Shown: positions 34,133 to 42,770 of the stretch, piece after piece
Layout of the letters: the number at the start of each line of letters is the position of its first letter
Position numbering within the stretch: the first letter of the stretch is position 1
From: Robertmurraya_A mangrovi
GTDB taxonomy: Bacteria; Bacillota; Bacilli; Bacillales; Cytobacillaceae
Length of the DNA: 64,000 bases
Reading direction: 5' to 3'
Assembly (NCBI RefSeq): GCF_034427655.1
Contig: NZ_JAXOFX010000001.1
Coordinates: forward strand, 62,001 to 126,000
Position numbers and translations under genes: made by a program
Notes under the pieces: model-generated
Told to the model about the DNA's origin: nothing
Databases searched by the model: none
Seen by the model: only the letters and a program-made list of their open reading frames with translations

Positions 34133-34430
34133 TGAAATTGTTTGGATGATCATTGGAATGGCAGTCGTTACCTATGTTCCAAGAATGCTTCCATTTGTCT
34201 TATTCCGAGGCAAAGAATTACCTCCGTTCATTCAAGGGATACTAAAAAATGTACCGTACGCTACATTAGGTGCCTTAATATTCCCAGGCATTTTATTTAT
34301 TCAAGAAGATATATGGTACGGCCTCCTAGGAGCCGCAGCTGCATTCCTTGCTGCTTACCTAGGAGCGAATGTAATAGTAGTCGTTTTAGGTTCTATTACT
34401 GTTTTATCTATTTACTCTTATTTCTTTTAA
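34125..34430 (+). CDS. azlD: AzlD, small subunit of the exporter
   Basis: This 101-residue membrane protein has about four helices and the AzlD motif YVPRMLPFVLFRGKELPPFIQ. The start is TTG at 34125, 7 nt after GGAGGG and overlapping the last codons of azlC by 8 bp. A longer frame begins 51 bp earlier inside azlC without a ribosome site and is not preferred. AzlD is required together with AzlC. The operon ends downstream near a mini-repeat and terminator. Confidence 0.88.
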   Translation: MHSEIVWMIIGMAVVTYVPRMLPFVLFRGKELPPFIQGILKNVPYATLGALIFPGILFIQEDIWYGLLGAAAAFLAAYLGANVIVVVLGSITVLSIYSYFF

Positions 34431-34457
34431 CCTATAAATACCCATGTTGATAATAGC

Positions 34458-34493
34458 ACTGAGTTGATTGGAGCGGAAATCAACGGACGAAAT
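34458..34493. repeat. Deletion derivative of the GC-rich repeat
   Basis: CACTGAGT...TTGGAGCGGAAATCAACGGACGAAA joins the left and right ends of the 25548 element with the middle lost and a few extra bases. Confidence 0.55.
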
Positions 34494-34527
34494 TTAAAGT
34501 TATCCTAGTTATTTACAGTTTCCTGCC

Positions 34528-34556
34528 TGCTGGTTCTATAAGAATCAGCATTTTTT
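34528..34556 (+). terminator. Terminator after azlCD
   Basis: TGCTGGTTCT and AGAATCAGCA form a 10-bp stem with one wobble pair, followed by TTTTTT. Confidence 0.8.
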
Positions 34557-34666
34557 ATTGGGAATTAAGAGAAGCTAAGATATAGTTCTAAATATCAATA
34601 TTTTAACTAAAATAATTATAGGGTTGTACAAGCGTGAACCGAAAAAAATTTTCAGGGGGGAATAGG

Positions 34667-35938
34667 ATGGCCAGAAAAATAGGCTTTTACGGCGTATTAG
34701 CATACGTTATATACGCACTCTTCATATACTGGTATTTGTTCTACTTCGCAAACACAAGCTTACCTTTTGAGTATGAAGGTTCTAAAGCAGATCCAGCAAC
34801 ATTTATGAATGGAAGAGAACTAGTCTTGAGTGAGGAATACTCAAAAATTAGAAATATTTTATTTTTCTTAGCAACACCCTTTGAGTGGATATTTTACTTG
34901 CTCATTTTGCTGTTTGGATTATCAAAAGTTTTTAAAGACTGGGCTGACAAGTCTACAAAATTTAAATTCCTTCAGACAACCATCTATGTAGCTTGGCTAA
35001 CCTTTTTTTCATTTATAGCAACCTTTCCAATTGGCTACATTAGCTACTCTTTATCAAAAAAATATAATATTTCTACACAAACCTTTTCTTCATGGATGAA
35101 GGACGAATTAATTGATTTTTGGGTAAGCTTCGGTACGATGGTTATTGTTGTTTCTGTCCTTTATTGGATTATTAATAAAAGTACTAAGAGGTGGTGGCTA
35201 TATGCTTGGCTAATTTCCATTCCTTTTACTTTGTTTATGATGTTCCTTCAACCGGTCGTTATCGATCCGCTTTATAATGATTTCTACCCTTTAAAAAATA
35301 AAGAGTTAGAATCAAAAATTTTACAATTAGCCAGTGAAGCCAATATTCCAGCTGAACACGTATTTGAAGTAAACATGGCAGAAAAGACCAACGCTTTAAA
35401 TGCTTATGTAACAGGAATAGGTTCTAATTCTAGAATAGTTTTATGGGATACAACATTAAATCGCCTAAATGATAATCAAATTTTGTTCATTATGGCACAT
35501 GAGATGGCACACTATGTTGAAAAGCACTTATATATCGGAATTGCGGGTTACCTACTCTTATCCTTACTGGGACTTTATCTGACAGCCCGTATTATGGATT
35601 ATGTTATCGCTAGATGGGGAGACTCTTTTAAACTAACAAAGGTAAACGATGTCCGCTCTTTACCATTACTGTTAATGATTATTTCCATGTTAATGTTCAT
35701 CTCCAGTCCACTGTCAAATACGGTTTCGAGATATCAAGAAACTCGAGCAGATCGTTATGCGATTAAGATGACAGACGATACGGAAGCAGCTATAGGTACA
35801 TTCCAGGAGCTTTCTCGAGCAGGATTAAGCCAAGTGAATCCACCTTTGTTAGTAAAAATATTTAGGTATGGTCATCCCACTATGTTAGAGAGAATTTCAA
35901 TGATTGAGGAATATGAATTGGAGCAGAGAAATAAATAG
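34667..35938 (+). CDS. yhfN: M48 membrane zinc metallopeptidase YhfN
   Basis: This 423-residue Ste24/CAAX-protease-like integral membrane peptidase has several N-terminal helices, then the zinc site IMAHEMAHYVE (HExxH). The third ligand region is SRYQETRADRYA. A conserved NALNAYVTGIGSNSRIVLWDT precedes the active site. Homologues degrade or quality-control membrane proteins. The ATG at 34667 follows CAGGGGGGAA; an upstream GTG lacks a site. B. subtilis yhfN has the same length and follows the lcfB region. Confidence 0.9.
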   Translation: MARKIGFYGVLAYVIYALFIYWYLFYFANTSLPFEYEGSKADPATFMNGRELVLSEEYSKIRNILFFLATPFEWIFYLLILLFGLSKVFKDWADKSTKFKFLQTTIYVAWLTFFSFIATFPIGYISYSLSKKYNISTQTFSSWMKDELIDFWVSFGTMVIVVSVLYWIINKSTKRWWLYAWLISIPFTLFMMFLQPVVIDPLYNDFYPLKNKELESKILQLASEANIPAEHVFEVNMAEKTNALNAYVTGIGSNSRIVLWDTTLNRLNDNQILFIMAHEMAHYVEKHLYIGIAGYLLLSLLGLYLTARIMDYVIARWGDSFKLTKVNDVRSLPLLLMIISMLMFISSPLSNTVSRYQETRADRYAIKMTDDTEAAIGTFQELSRAGLSQVNPPLLVKIFRYGHPTMLERISMIEEYELEQRNK

Positions 35939-35948
35939 GATCTAATTA

Positions 35949-35976
35949 GAGCTGTTACTTTGTGACAGTTCTTTTT
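35949..35976 (+). terminator. Terminator of yhfN
   Basis: GAGCTGTTAC and GTGACAGTTC pair with wobbles, followed by TTTTT. Confidence 0.75.
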
Positions 35977-36042
35977 AGGTTACATTCCTTTACACAAAAA
36001 TAAACCCCCAGATTCGGGAGTGAGGGGAAGTTGCTTCTTTTT

Positions 36043-36276
36043 CTATGTTCCAAAGCGCTTTGTTAGTTTTTTGTACTCATTTGAGAGTCGCAAGAATTCA
36101 GTTTTGTTGCGAAGGTCAATTGCTTGATCAATTTTAGCTGTAAGTTTTTCTTTTTCGGCTTTTAATAATGCTTCCGACAACACCATTTCAATGTACAAAT
36201 CTAAAACATAAGATTCTTTTGCCTTTTTCTTCATTGCACCGGATTTCATTAACTCTGTATAAGATTTCTCCTTCAT
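36043..36276 (-). CDS. yhzC: IDEAL-domain protein YhzC
   Basis: This 77-residue helical protein ends in an IDEAL domain (about 25-75: YVLDLYIEMVLSEALLKAEK, then KIDQAIDLRNKTEFLRLSNE). IDEAL domains are short helical modules also found in YpiB. The ATG at 36276 follows AGGGGTGA; a GTG inside this site is rejected. It is divergent from comK, the same arrangement as yhzC-comK in B. subtilis. A role near competence control is possible but unproven. Confidence 0.82.
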   Translation of the reverse strand: MKEKSYTELMKSGAMKKKAKESYVLDLYIEMVLSEALLKAEKEKLTAKIDQAIDLRNKTEFLRLSNEYKKLTKRFGT

Positions 36277-36469
36277 GGAAATCACCCCTGATGCTTTTTA
36301 ATATTATATGGAGTTTTTTTGATTTAATCAACGGAATTTTTAAAAAAATCAGAAAATATTTTTCTATGAAGGTAAAATGTGAAAACTTTCTGAAAATTTA
36401 TATGATTACCATGAAAAAAATGTAAGAAGTGATAATATAAAGAAGAAAAATAGCGTAGGAGGTAGAAAA

Positions 36470-37045
36470 ATGGAGAAAAAGATTATTGAAGAGTATGAGA
36501 TAAATTCAAGTACATTAATTATTTTTCCTCTTAAGTATGGTAGCAAGGTGTATTCCAAGATTATTGAGCTTGAAGAAGAGTTTATCTCTCCATTTAGACC
36601 AATTGATATCATAAAAAAAAGTTGTATCTTCTTTGGATGTAGTTATGAAGGAAGAAAAGAAGGAACAAGACAACTAATTGGAATTACCCACAAGGTTCCT
36701 ATCTCAATATCCCCAACGAACTTCATATATTTTTTCCCAACCACATCCCCAGAAAATATCCAATGCATCTGGATTGCTCATGAGCATATTATTGATTTCA
36801 AAAAAGGTAGTAAAGACACAACGAATGTTACATTTATTAATAAAGCTTGTGTGGAAGTCCCCATTTCCTATACTTCTTTTCAAAACCAGTATTTACGAAC
36901 AGTCTTATTGCGCTCAAAGCTTTCTCAAAGACTCGAGGAAACTACGTGGGAATTCTATACGAAAAGACAAAAGGCATCTGAAGAGAAGTCCAATTATCTT
37001 ACAGCTGGTAATCGAAAGTGGCATGAGAGAAGTGGAAGCATATAG
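36470..37045 (+). CDS. comK: Competence transcription factor ComK
   Basis: ComK is the master activator of DNA-uptake genes; it binds the minor groove at K-boxes and activates its own gene. The 191 residues include the diagnostic IIKKSCIFFGCSYEGRKEGT, THKVPISISPTNFIYFFPT and VPISYTSFQNQYLRTVLLRS stretches. The C-terminal region after residue 160 diverges from B. subtilis, which is common. GTAGGAGGTAG gives the ribosome site. The AT-rich 200-bp upstream region should contain K-boxes, but I could not define a clean AAAA-N5-TTTT pair. Confidence 0.92.
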   Translation: MEKKIIEEYEINSSTLIIFPLKYGSKVYSKIIELEEEFISPFRPIDIIKKSCIFFGCSYEGRKEGTRQLIGITHKVPISISPTNFIYFFPTTSPENIQCIWIAHEHIIDFKKGSKDTTNVTFINKACVEVPISYTSFQNQYLRTVLLRSKLSQRLEETTWEFYTKRQKASEEKSNYLTAGNRKWHERSGSI

Positions 37046-37072
37046 GAAATACCGCCGGTCGCAAAAGGCTTG

Positions 37073-37137
37073 AACTGGTTTAGTTGAGGAAGATATAACT
37101 TTAACTTTACAACAACTCAACTAAGCTAGTTTTCATT
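37073..37137. terminator. Long hairpin between comK and yhjD
   Basis: AACTGGTTTAGTTGAG (37073-37088) and CTCAACTAAGCTAGTT (37116-37131) pair over 16 bp with two wobbles. The following TTTTC run is short. It may end both convergent transcripts. Confidence 0.6.
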
Positions 37138-37160
37138 GTGAACCAGTTTAGAAAAAAACT

Positions 37161-37520
37161 TTATTTGTGGCGCTTATATAAGTAGTATTGCATTAATTCT
37201 TGTACTCTGTTTCTCAATCTTGGATTAAAGTAGTTATGGTGCTCCTCATAACCTTTATATAAAAAGGTAAACATGGTAAAAGCCTCATCTCTCTTAGCTT
37301 CAAATACTTTTAAATTATTTCTCTTCATATATTGCTTTACTTCAGCCAATTCCCTCTGAATTACCTTCATTGTCTCTTCAACTAATTCTAAATAGGGCTG
37401 TTTTAACTTAAAGGGACTCTCATGAATGACGAGTAAATCTTTGTTTAAAACGGTCAAAACCATCGGTAAATAAATAGCCTTTTCTAATATGTTTCGATCA
37501 TCTTCCGGAATTCTAGTCAT
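37161..37520 (-). CDS. yhjD: YhjD family protein
   Basis: This 119-residue soluble helical protein begins MTRIPEDDRNILEKAIYLPM and has a basic, Tyr-rich C-terminus (RVQELMQYYLYKRHK). The N-terminus, length and position between comK and yhjE match YhjD of B. subtilis, a protein of unknown function. AGGAGC precedes the ATG by 8 nt. It converges on comK. No catalytic motif is visible. Confidence 0.75.
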   Translation of the reverse strand: MTRIPEDDRNILEKAIYLPMVLTVLNKDLLVIHESPFKLKQPYLELVEETMKVIQRELAEVKQYMKRNNLKVFEAKRDEAFTMFTFLYKGYEEHHNYFNPRLRNRVQELMQYYLYKRHK

Positions 37521-37660
37521 ATGATCAAGCTCCTATATAAAATTAAACCAGAACATCTGTTCGATAATATAGTACAAAAAATGGTCATAATAATCAAGGT
37601 GTTTTTTCTAGTCTTTAGTCTTAACCCTAAATTTGTAAAGTTTGTTGCCTTTAACAACAT

Positions 37661-37692
37661 TTGAACCACCGAACGGAAAGGAACGGGCAAGA
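37661..37692. repeat. Right-end remnant of the GC-rich repeat
   Basis: CGGAAAGGAACGGGCAAG matches the right end of the 25548 element, preceded by TTGAACCAC, which resembles its left flank. It lies inside an inverted repeat GTTGCC...GGCAAC. Confidence 0.5.
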
Positions 37693-37811
37693 TGTTCTAG
37701 GCAACAATTTATTAACCAAAAATTAGCTATGAAAAATTTAAAAAATCGGAAGGAATAAATATTTCTAGTATCGAAATAAATAGGAGTGTACTAAAGGAGG
37801 ATGACCCACAT

Positions 37812-39806
37812 ATGGAAAAGCAAAAGAGAACATTAACGGCAGAAGATTTATATCATTTAAAATCATTAGCTGATCCACAGCTAGCAAAGAACGGTTCCGA
37901 TCTACTCTATGTTGAAACAACCATGTCTAAAGAGAAGAATGATTATGTATCCAACTTATATTACATAAATGTTGCTGAAAAAACGAATCCTGTTCAGTGG
38001 ACTTATGGAGAAAATAAAAATCATTCCCCTCGCTGGTCACCTGATGGCAGCCAAATCGCATTTGTTTCAAATCGAACAGGAAAAAATCAAATATATATTT
38101 TGCAAAAAGATGGTGGAGAAGCTAGACAGGTAACCAATAGTACGAACGGGGCAAGCAACCCTGTTTGGTCACCAGATGGGAGTAAAATTGCTTTCAGTAC
38201 CTCTTTAAAATCAGATGAAGCTCTACTTTTAGAAGAAAAGAAAGAAGAAGAGAAAGGGAATCTAGTTCCTCTTGTTGTTGATAAGATGAAATATAAATCT
38301 GATGCTTCCGGTTTTTGGAATGGAAGATTTACTCAAATAGCTGTCGTGGATGTAAATACAAAAGAAATGGAACTGTTAACCAGCGGAGAAAGAGACTACT
38401 CACTTCAAAGCTGGTCACCTGATGGAAATTATATTGCTTTAACGGCTGATTTCAGCGAAGAATTAGATCATTCGTTTTTATCAGATGTCTATTTATTAGA
38501 AGTCTCTACTAAAAATCTTCAAAAAGTTACGAACAGTACAGGATATTTTGGCAGTGTAACCTGGTCTCCTAACAGTAAATTTTTGGGGATGATTGGGCAT
38601 GAGAGAGAATTTGAAAATGCAACCTTAAGCAAAGCTTGGGTTTATAATGTTGATAACAAGAGCCTTAATTGTCTAACAAGTGAAACAGATTTATTAGTTG
38701 GGGACCTAGCGATTGGGGATTTCCAACAAGGAGCTGTTACACCTGGACTATTATGGGGGGAAGACAACGAAAGTTTCTATTTCCTAGCAACTGACCATGG
38801 TAATACGGTTGTATATTATGGTTCAGTTAATGGCGAGTTATATCCGGCTTTACTTGACCAGCAGCATGTTTATGGTTTAACAACCGGTGGCAACATTAAT
38901 CAAGCTGTGGTAGCTATTAGTAAAGCACAATCACCTGGTGAACTATTTTATTTAGATGTACCAACAGGAGAATTAACACAGCTTACAAACGCTAATGCTT
39001 CGTTCCTAGATGAGGTTCAATTAGCGAGTGTAGAGGAAATTGAATTCAAATCTAAAGATGATTGGGATTTACATGGATGGTTAATGAAGCCAGCTAATTT
39101 TAAAGAAGGCGAGAAATATCCTTTAATCCTAGAAATTCATGGTGGACCACATGCTATGTATGCAAATACTTATTTTCATGAGTTCCAAACCTTAGCTGCT
39201 GAAGGTTATGCTGTGCTATACATTAACCCAAGAGGAAGTCATGGATATGGACAAAAATTCGTTGATGCCGTTCGTGGGGACTATGGTGGCAGAGATTATG
39301 CAGATGTGATGGAAGCAGTTGACTATGTATTAGATCAATTTGACTTTATTGACGAGAACCGTCTTGGGGTTACGGGAGGAAGCTATGGCGGGTTCATGAC
39401 TAACTGGATAGTTGGCCACACGAACAGTTTTAAAGCTGCGGTAACTCAGCGTTCTATTTCCAACTGGATTAGCTTCTACGGAGTAAGTGACATTGGATAT
39501 TACTTTAACGAATGGCAAATTAAATCTAATTCCTTAGATGATATTCAAACATTATGGAAGCATTCTCCATTAGCATATGTTGATTCAGTAGAGACACCAT
39601 TATTGATTCTTCATAGTGAAAAAGATTATCGTTGTCCAATTGAACAAGCGGAACAATTGTATATCGCTTTAAAACATAAAAAGAAAACGACTAAATTTGT
39701 TCGTTTCCCTGAATCAAACCATGAACTATCAAGAAGTGGAAAACCAAACTTAAGAATGGAAAGACTACACCATATTAAGAATTGGTTTAATGAGTATATT
39801 AAGTAA
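37812..39806 (+). CDS. S9 prolyl oligopeptidase family (acylaminoacyl-peptidase-like)
   Basis: This 664-residue cytoplasmic serine peptidase has residues about 10-400 as a beta-propeller with WSPDG-type blades (PRWSPDGSQIAFVS, PVWSPDGSKIAFS, WSPDGNYIALTA). The C-terminal alpha/beta hydrolase has the nucleophile in GVTGGSYGGFMTNW, Asp in HSEKDYRCPIEQ and His in PESNHELSRSG. It is close to YuxL of Bacillus. It probably cleaves short or N-blocked peptides. AAAGGAGGATG gives a strong ribosome site. It is a single-gene unit with a strong terminator. Confidence 0.9.
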   Translation: MEKQKRTLTAEDLYHLKSLADPQLAKNGSDLLYVETTMSKEKNDYVSNLYYINVAEKTNPVQWTYGENKNHSPRWSPDGSQIAFVSNRTGKNQIYILQKDGGEARQVTNSTNGASNPVWSPDGSKIAFSTSLKSDEALLLEEKKEEEKGNLVPLVVDKMKYKSDASGFWNGRFTQIAVVDVNTKEMELLTSGERDYSLQSWSPDGNYIALTADFSEELDHSFLSDVYLLEVSTKNLQKVTNSTGYFGSVTWSPNSKFLGMIGHEREFENATLSKAWVYNVDNKSLNCLTSETDLLVGDLAIGDFQQGAVTPGLLWGEDNESFYFLATDHGNTVVYYGSVNGELYPALLDQQHVYGLTTGGNINQAVVAISKAQSPGELFYLDVPTGELTQLTNANASFLDEVQLASVEEIEFKSKDDWDLHGWLMKPANFKEGEKYPLILEIHGGPHAMYANTYFHEFQTLAAEGYAVLYINPRGSHGYGQKFVDAVRGDYGGRDYADVMEAVDYVLDQFDFIDENRLGVTGGSYGGFMTNWIVGHTNSFKAAVTQRSISNWISFYGVSDIGYYFNEWQIKSNSLDDIQTLWKHSPLAYVDSVETPLLILHSEKDYRCPIEQAEQLYIALKHKKKTTKFVRFPESNHELSRSGKPNLRMERLHHIKNWFNEYIK

Positions 39807-39819
39807 CATTTAAAGTGGA

Positions 39820-39855
39820 CCGCAAAAACCCTGTAAGGGGTTTTTGCGGTTTTTT
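39820..39855 (+). terminator. Terminator of the S9 peptidase gene
   Basis: CCGCAAAAACCC and GGGTTTTTGCGG form a perfect 12-bp stem followed by TTTTTT. Confidence 0.92.
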
Positions 39856-39870
39856 AGTTACTAAAATAGG

Positions 39871-39980
39871 AGTTCGCTAAAAAAATTAGCTTTTCGCAAA
39901 ATTAGTTGGATTTTAGCAAAAAAGATTCATTTTCACAAAATTATTGTGATTTTTGCAAAAAAATTAAATTTCCGCAAAAA
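39871..39980 (+). repeat. Phased array A of six TTTTCGCAAAA-like cores
   Basis: Six cores (TTCGCTAAAA, TTTCGCAAAA, TTTAGCAAAA, TTTCACAAAA, TTTTGCAAAA, TCCGCAAAAA) have their last C at 39877, 39897, 39917, 39936, 39956 and 39975. The period is therefore 19-20 bp, about two helical turns. Sequences between cores differ. The consensus is a short AT-flanked palindrome-like motif. The following 39981-40189 holds no gene and no clear element beyond the ribosome site of the next gene. Array B (55226-55341) is the same motif inverted. Confidence 0.75.
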
Positions 39981-40189
39981 TGACTAAATCGCGCGTATAT
40001 CCGAACTACTCATAAACAATAGCTGAAAAAAAATATTGATTTTGGTAATCTTAAGAAGATACGAAATACTGCTTAATACTACTAACCATCTCATACGTGA
40101 AAATTATGTATAAAGAGAAACTTTTTCTGTAAGAAATCAGTCTTATATAGCGAGTCTATATTGAATTTCTAGAAACGGAAGGTATTAAC

Positions 40190-41128
40190 ATGAGGTCAGA
40201 ACGACAAGAATATCAAAAACAGAAGAAAAAGAACAGAAAGTGGAAAAGATTTTTCACAACGATTTTTATATTATTTGCTGCTGTCTTTGCATATGGTTTT
40301 TATCAATATAAGCAGGGGGTTTCTCAGTCAACAGAAAGAGCAAATGTACAAAAAGTGGATTATGAATTCAACGGTGATGTTGACCAAGAAGGCGGTACCA
40401 ATATTTTATTATTAGGAAGTGACTCAAGAGGAGAGGAAAAGGCTCGAGCGGATACCATTATGGTTGCTAGGTATCATCCTGATAATGGAACTTATAAGTT
40501 AATTTCGTTTATGAGAGATACCTATCTTGAAATACCAGGTTATGGACAGGGAAGAATAAATACTGCCTTTCTTAAAGGGGGACCTGAACTAGTTAGGGAA
40601 ACCTTGAAAGCTAATTTTGGGCTCGACTTACAATATTATGCAATCGTTGATTTTGAAGGATTTGTTCAATTAGTGGATGAAGCATTTCCAGAGGGATTAG
40701 AGATAGACGTAGAAAAAAGAATGTCAAAGAACATTGGTGTAACGCTAGAACCAGGTCTACAAAGGCTTGATGGAAAACATTTGTTAGGTTATGTTCGTTT
40801 TAGGCAAGATGCAGTTGGAGATTTTGGAAGGGTAGAAAGGCAGCAAAAAGTAGTAAAGAAGATTGCCGAAGAACTGACATCCATCCAATCGGTACCTAAA
40901 CTTCCTAAGCTAGTAGGGGTAGTTACTCCGTTTGTTAATACGAATATGGATGCTGCAGACATGGTATTTATCGGTAAAGATTTTATTACAAGTGGCAATA
41001 GAGAAATTAGTTCTCTAAGAGTTCCTGTAGATGGAGCTTGGCAAAATGCAAATATTAATGGTGCTTCCGTTTTAGCAATAGATGTGCAAAAAAATAGAGA
41101 GGCCATTCAAGGATTTATTTCTAAATAG
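40190..41128 (+). CDS. LytR-CpsA-Psr (LCP) family ligase
   Basis: This 312-residue membrane-anchored extracytoplasmic protein has one N-terminal helix (about 20-40) after a Lys/Arg-rich start. An LCP domain follows: TNILLLGSDSRGEEKARADTI, SFMRDTYLEIPGYGQGRIN and YVRFRQDAVGDFGRVERQQ. These carry the conserved Arg/Asp residues that bind polyprenyl pyrophosphate. LCP proteins attach wall teichoic acid or other glycopolymers to peptidoglycan. B. subtilis has three (TagT, TagU, TagV); the ortholog cannot be chosen. GGAAGG precedes the ATG. Confidence 0.9.
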   Translation: MRSERQEYQKQKKKNRKWKRFFTTIFILFAAVFAYGFYQYKQGVSQSTERANVQKVDYEFNGDVDQEGGTNILLLGSDSRGEEKARADTIMVARYHPDNGTYKLISFMRDTYLEIPGYGQGRINTAFLKGGPELVRETLKANFGLDLQYYAIVDFEGFVQLVDEAFPEGLEIDVEKRMSKNIGVTLEPGLQRLDGKHLLGYVRFRQDAVGDFGRVERQQKVVKKIAEELTSIQSVPKLPKLVGVVTPFVNTNMDAADMVFIGKDFITSGNREISSLRVPVDGAWQNANINGASVLAIDVQKNREAIQGFISK

Positions 41129-41133
41129 CAGTA

Positions 41134-41159
41134 CTCCCCATTTACTTATAGATGGGGAG
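41134..41159 (+). terminator. Hairpin after the LCP gene
   Basis: CTCCCCAT and ATGGGGAG form an 8-bp stem. No U-run follows, so it may stabilise the 3' end rather than terminate. Confidence 0.5.
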
Positions 41160-41304
41160 ATCATTAATGTTCTCATATTGAATGATGAGGTGTAGAATAA
41201 AATAAGAGTATCGATAAAGAAGTATGATGTTTGCCGTGTGGTTTAAACTAACCATAAATAATCATCATGCACAAGTCGTTGTTTCTGATTCGAGGAGATA
41301 TTAA

Positions 41305-41922
41305 ATGGATTTAGAATTGTTTAGAGAATGGTTTTCACTAGAAAACATAATGGACTTAATAGAAAAATACCGTTCCTTTGGTCCATTTCCAGGGATTTTG
41401 TTACCCATGCTAGAAGCCTTTTTTCCGTTCTTACCATTATTCTTATTTGTGCTGGCTAATGCGAATGCTTTTGGACTTTGGCTTGGGTTCTTATTTTCAT
41501 GGATTGGAGCTTCTATTGGAGCATTAATTGTTTTCCTCATCTTTAGAAGGTTCGGTCAAAAGAGAATATTGCTTTTTTTGAAGAGACATCCACAAGTACA
41601 AAAGCTTATGTCTTGGGTAGAGAGACATGGTTTTGGTCCACTTTTTCTTCTTCTATGTTTTCCTTTTACACCTTCTGCAGTAGTTAATATTGTAGCAGGA
41701 CTGTCTAATATTAGAGTAGGGCAGTATATGTTTGCGGTTTTAGCTGGGAAAATGGTCATGATATTTACGATTAGCTTTGTTGGCTATGATATTCGCTCTC
41801 TCATTACGCAACCTGTTAGAACAGCAATCGTAGTTTTAATTATTGCGATATTGTGGTATGTAGGTAAGAGAATAGAATCTCATATAAATAAAAGTACGGA
41901 ACATGAAAGGCAAGCTGGTTAA
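41305..41922 (+). CDS. yhjE: TVP38/DedA (VTT) family membrane protein YhjE
   Basis: This 205-residue integral membrane protein of the SNARE-associated/VTT group has about five helices and the conserved FGPFPGILLPMLEAFFPFLP and GPLFLLLCFPFTPSAVVNIVAGL segments. Members are linked to lipid scrambling and envelope homeostasis. CGAGGAGATA precedes the ATG. It lies directly before the signal peptidase gene, as yhjE-sipV do in B. subtilis, with about 90 bp between; both are probably co-expressed. Confidence 0.88.
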   Translation: MDLELFREWFSLENIMDLIEKYRSFGPFPGILLPMLEAFFPFLPLFLFVLANANAFGLWLGFLFSWIGASIGALIVFLIFRRFGQKRILLFLKRHPQVQKLMSWVERHGFGPLFLLLCFPFTPSAVVNIVAGLSNIRVGQYMFAVLAGKMVMIFTISFVGYDIRSLITQPVRTAIVVLIIAILWYVGKRIESHINKSTEHERQAG

Positions 41923-42009
41923 TTTAATTAAAAGCAATAATCATTTTATTAAACTTCAAATTGTCTTCTAGTAACGTCCGTTCTTTATTGGCAATGGAGG
42001 AGATCACTT

Positions 42010-42564
42010 TTGAATGAAATAGTGAAAAAAGAAAGTCTAGAATGGGTAAAGGCTTTAGTAATAGGAATCATTATTTTCGTTTTCATACGAGCTTTTTTCT
42101 TCTCCAACTATGAGGTAGAGGGTGAGTCAATGATGCCTACCCTTCAAGATGGGAACAAATTGGTTGTAAATAAATTAGGTTATCAAGTAGGAGAGTTAAA
42201 CCGATTTGACGTCATTGTGTTTCACGCAAACAAAGAAGAAGATTATGTTAAGAGAATTATCGGCTTACCTGGTGACAAAATCGAATATATAGAAGATCAG
42301 CTGTATATAAACGGAGAAGAAATTGCAGAACCATTTTTAGAAAAATATCGAGATCAATCATTAGACGGACGTCTTACAGGAGACTTTACTTTAACTGAAC
42401 TAACAGGAGAGGAAACAGTACCCGAGGGTAGCTTGTTCGTGTTAGGTGATAATAGACTAGGTAGTTGGGACAGTCGCCACTTCGGATTTATCTCTGTTGA
42501 ACAAGTAGTGGGTAAAGTAAACTTGAGATACTGGCCACTTGATCATGTGGCGGTTTCTTTTTAA
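42010..42564 (+). CDS. sipV: Type I signal peptidase SipV-like
   Basis: This 184-residue membrane signal peptidase removes signal peptides from exported preproteins on the outer membrane face. One N-terminal helix (residues 14-32) is followed by the catalytic Ser in EGESMMPTL and the Lys in DYVKRIIGLPGDKIEY, then VLGDNRLGSWDSRHFGFI. Start is TTG at 42010, 8 nt after GGAGGA; the nearby ATG is out of frame. The place after yhjE indicates SipV among the paralogues. Confidence 0.92.
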   Translation: MNEIVKKESLEWVKALVIGIIIFVFIRAFFFSNYEVEGESMMPTLQDGNKLVVNKLGYQVGELNRFDVIVFHANKEEDYVKRIIGLPGDKIEYIEDQLYINGEEIAEPFLEKYRDQSLDGRLTGDFTLTELTGEETVPEGSLFVLGDNRLGSWDSRHFGFISVEQVVGKVNLRYWPLDHVAVSF

Positions 42565-42599
42565 TAGGTTCTTTTCGTAAAAATTATTGCTTTTAAACA

Positions 42600-42640
42600 T
42601 TGAATCATTGAGTGGAGCGGAAAGGAACGGGCAAAATAAG
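42600..42640. repeat. Deletion derivative of the GC-rich repeat
   Basis: TTGAATCATTGAGTGGA joined directly to GCGGAAAGGAACGGGCAAAA. These are the two ends of the 25548 element; about 110 bp between TGGA direct repeats are missing. Confidence 0.7.
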
Positions 42641-42686
42641 CGCAGCAATTTAAAAAATTACAAAAGACCTTATAAAAAATCACTAC

Positions 42687-42714
42687 GACTCGAGTTAATT
42701 CGAGTCTTTTTTTA
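42687..42714 (+). terminator. Terminator after sipV
   Basis: GACTCGA and TCGAGTC form a 7-bp stem followed by TTTTTTT. Confidence 0.85.
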
Positions 42715-42770
42715 TTTGTCATATGTTAAAATAATTAGAAAATTAAGGAAAGGAGGATGATGAGCGAATT

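Noticed and set aside
36168..36425. 85-codon plus-strand frame over yhzC and the comK upstream region
   Set aside because: Antisense shadow of yhzC without ribosome site.
36286..36469. ComK boxes (AAAA-N5-TTTT) for comK autoregulation
   Set aside because: The region is very AT-rich; only imperfect matches such as AAAATATTTTTC were seen and no clean pair could be defined.
39871..39980. CRISPR array
   Set aside because: Cores are about 10 bp and degenerate, spacers about 10 bp, and no cas genes or leader are present.
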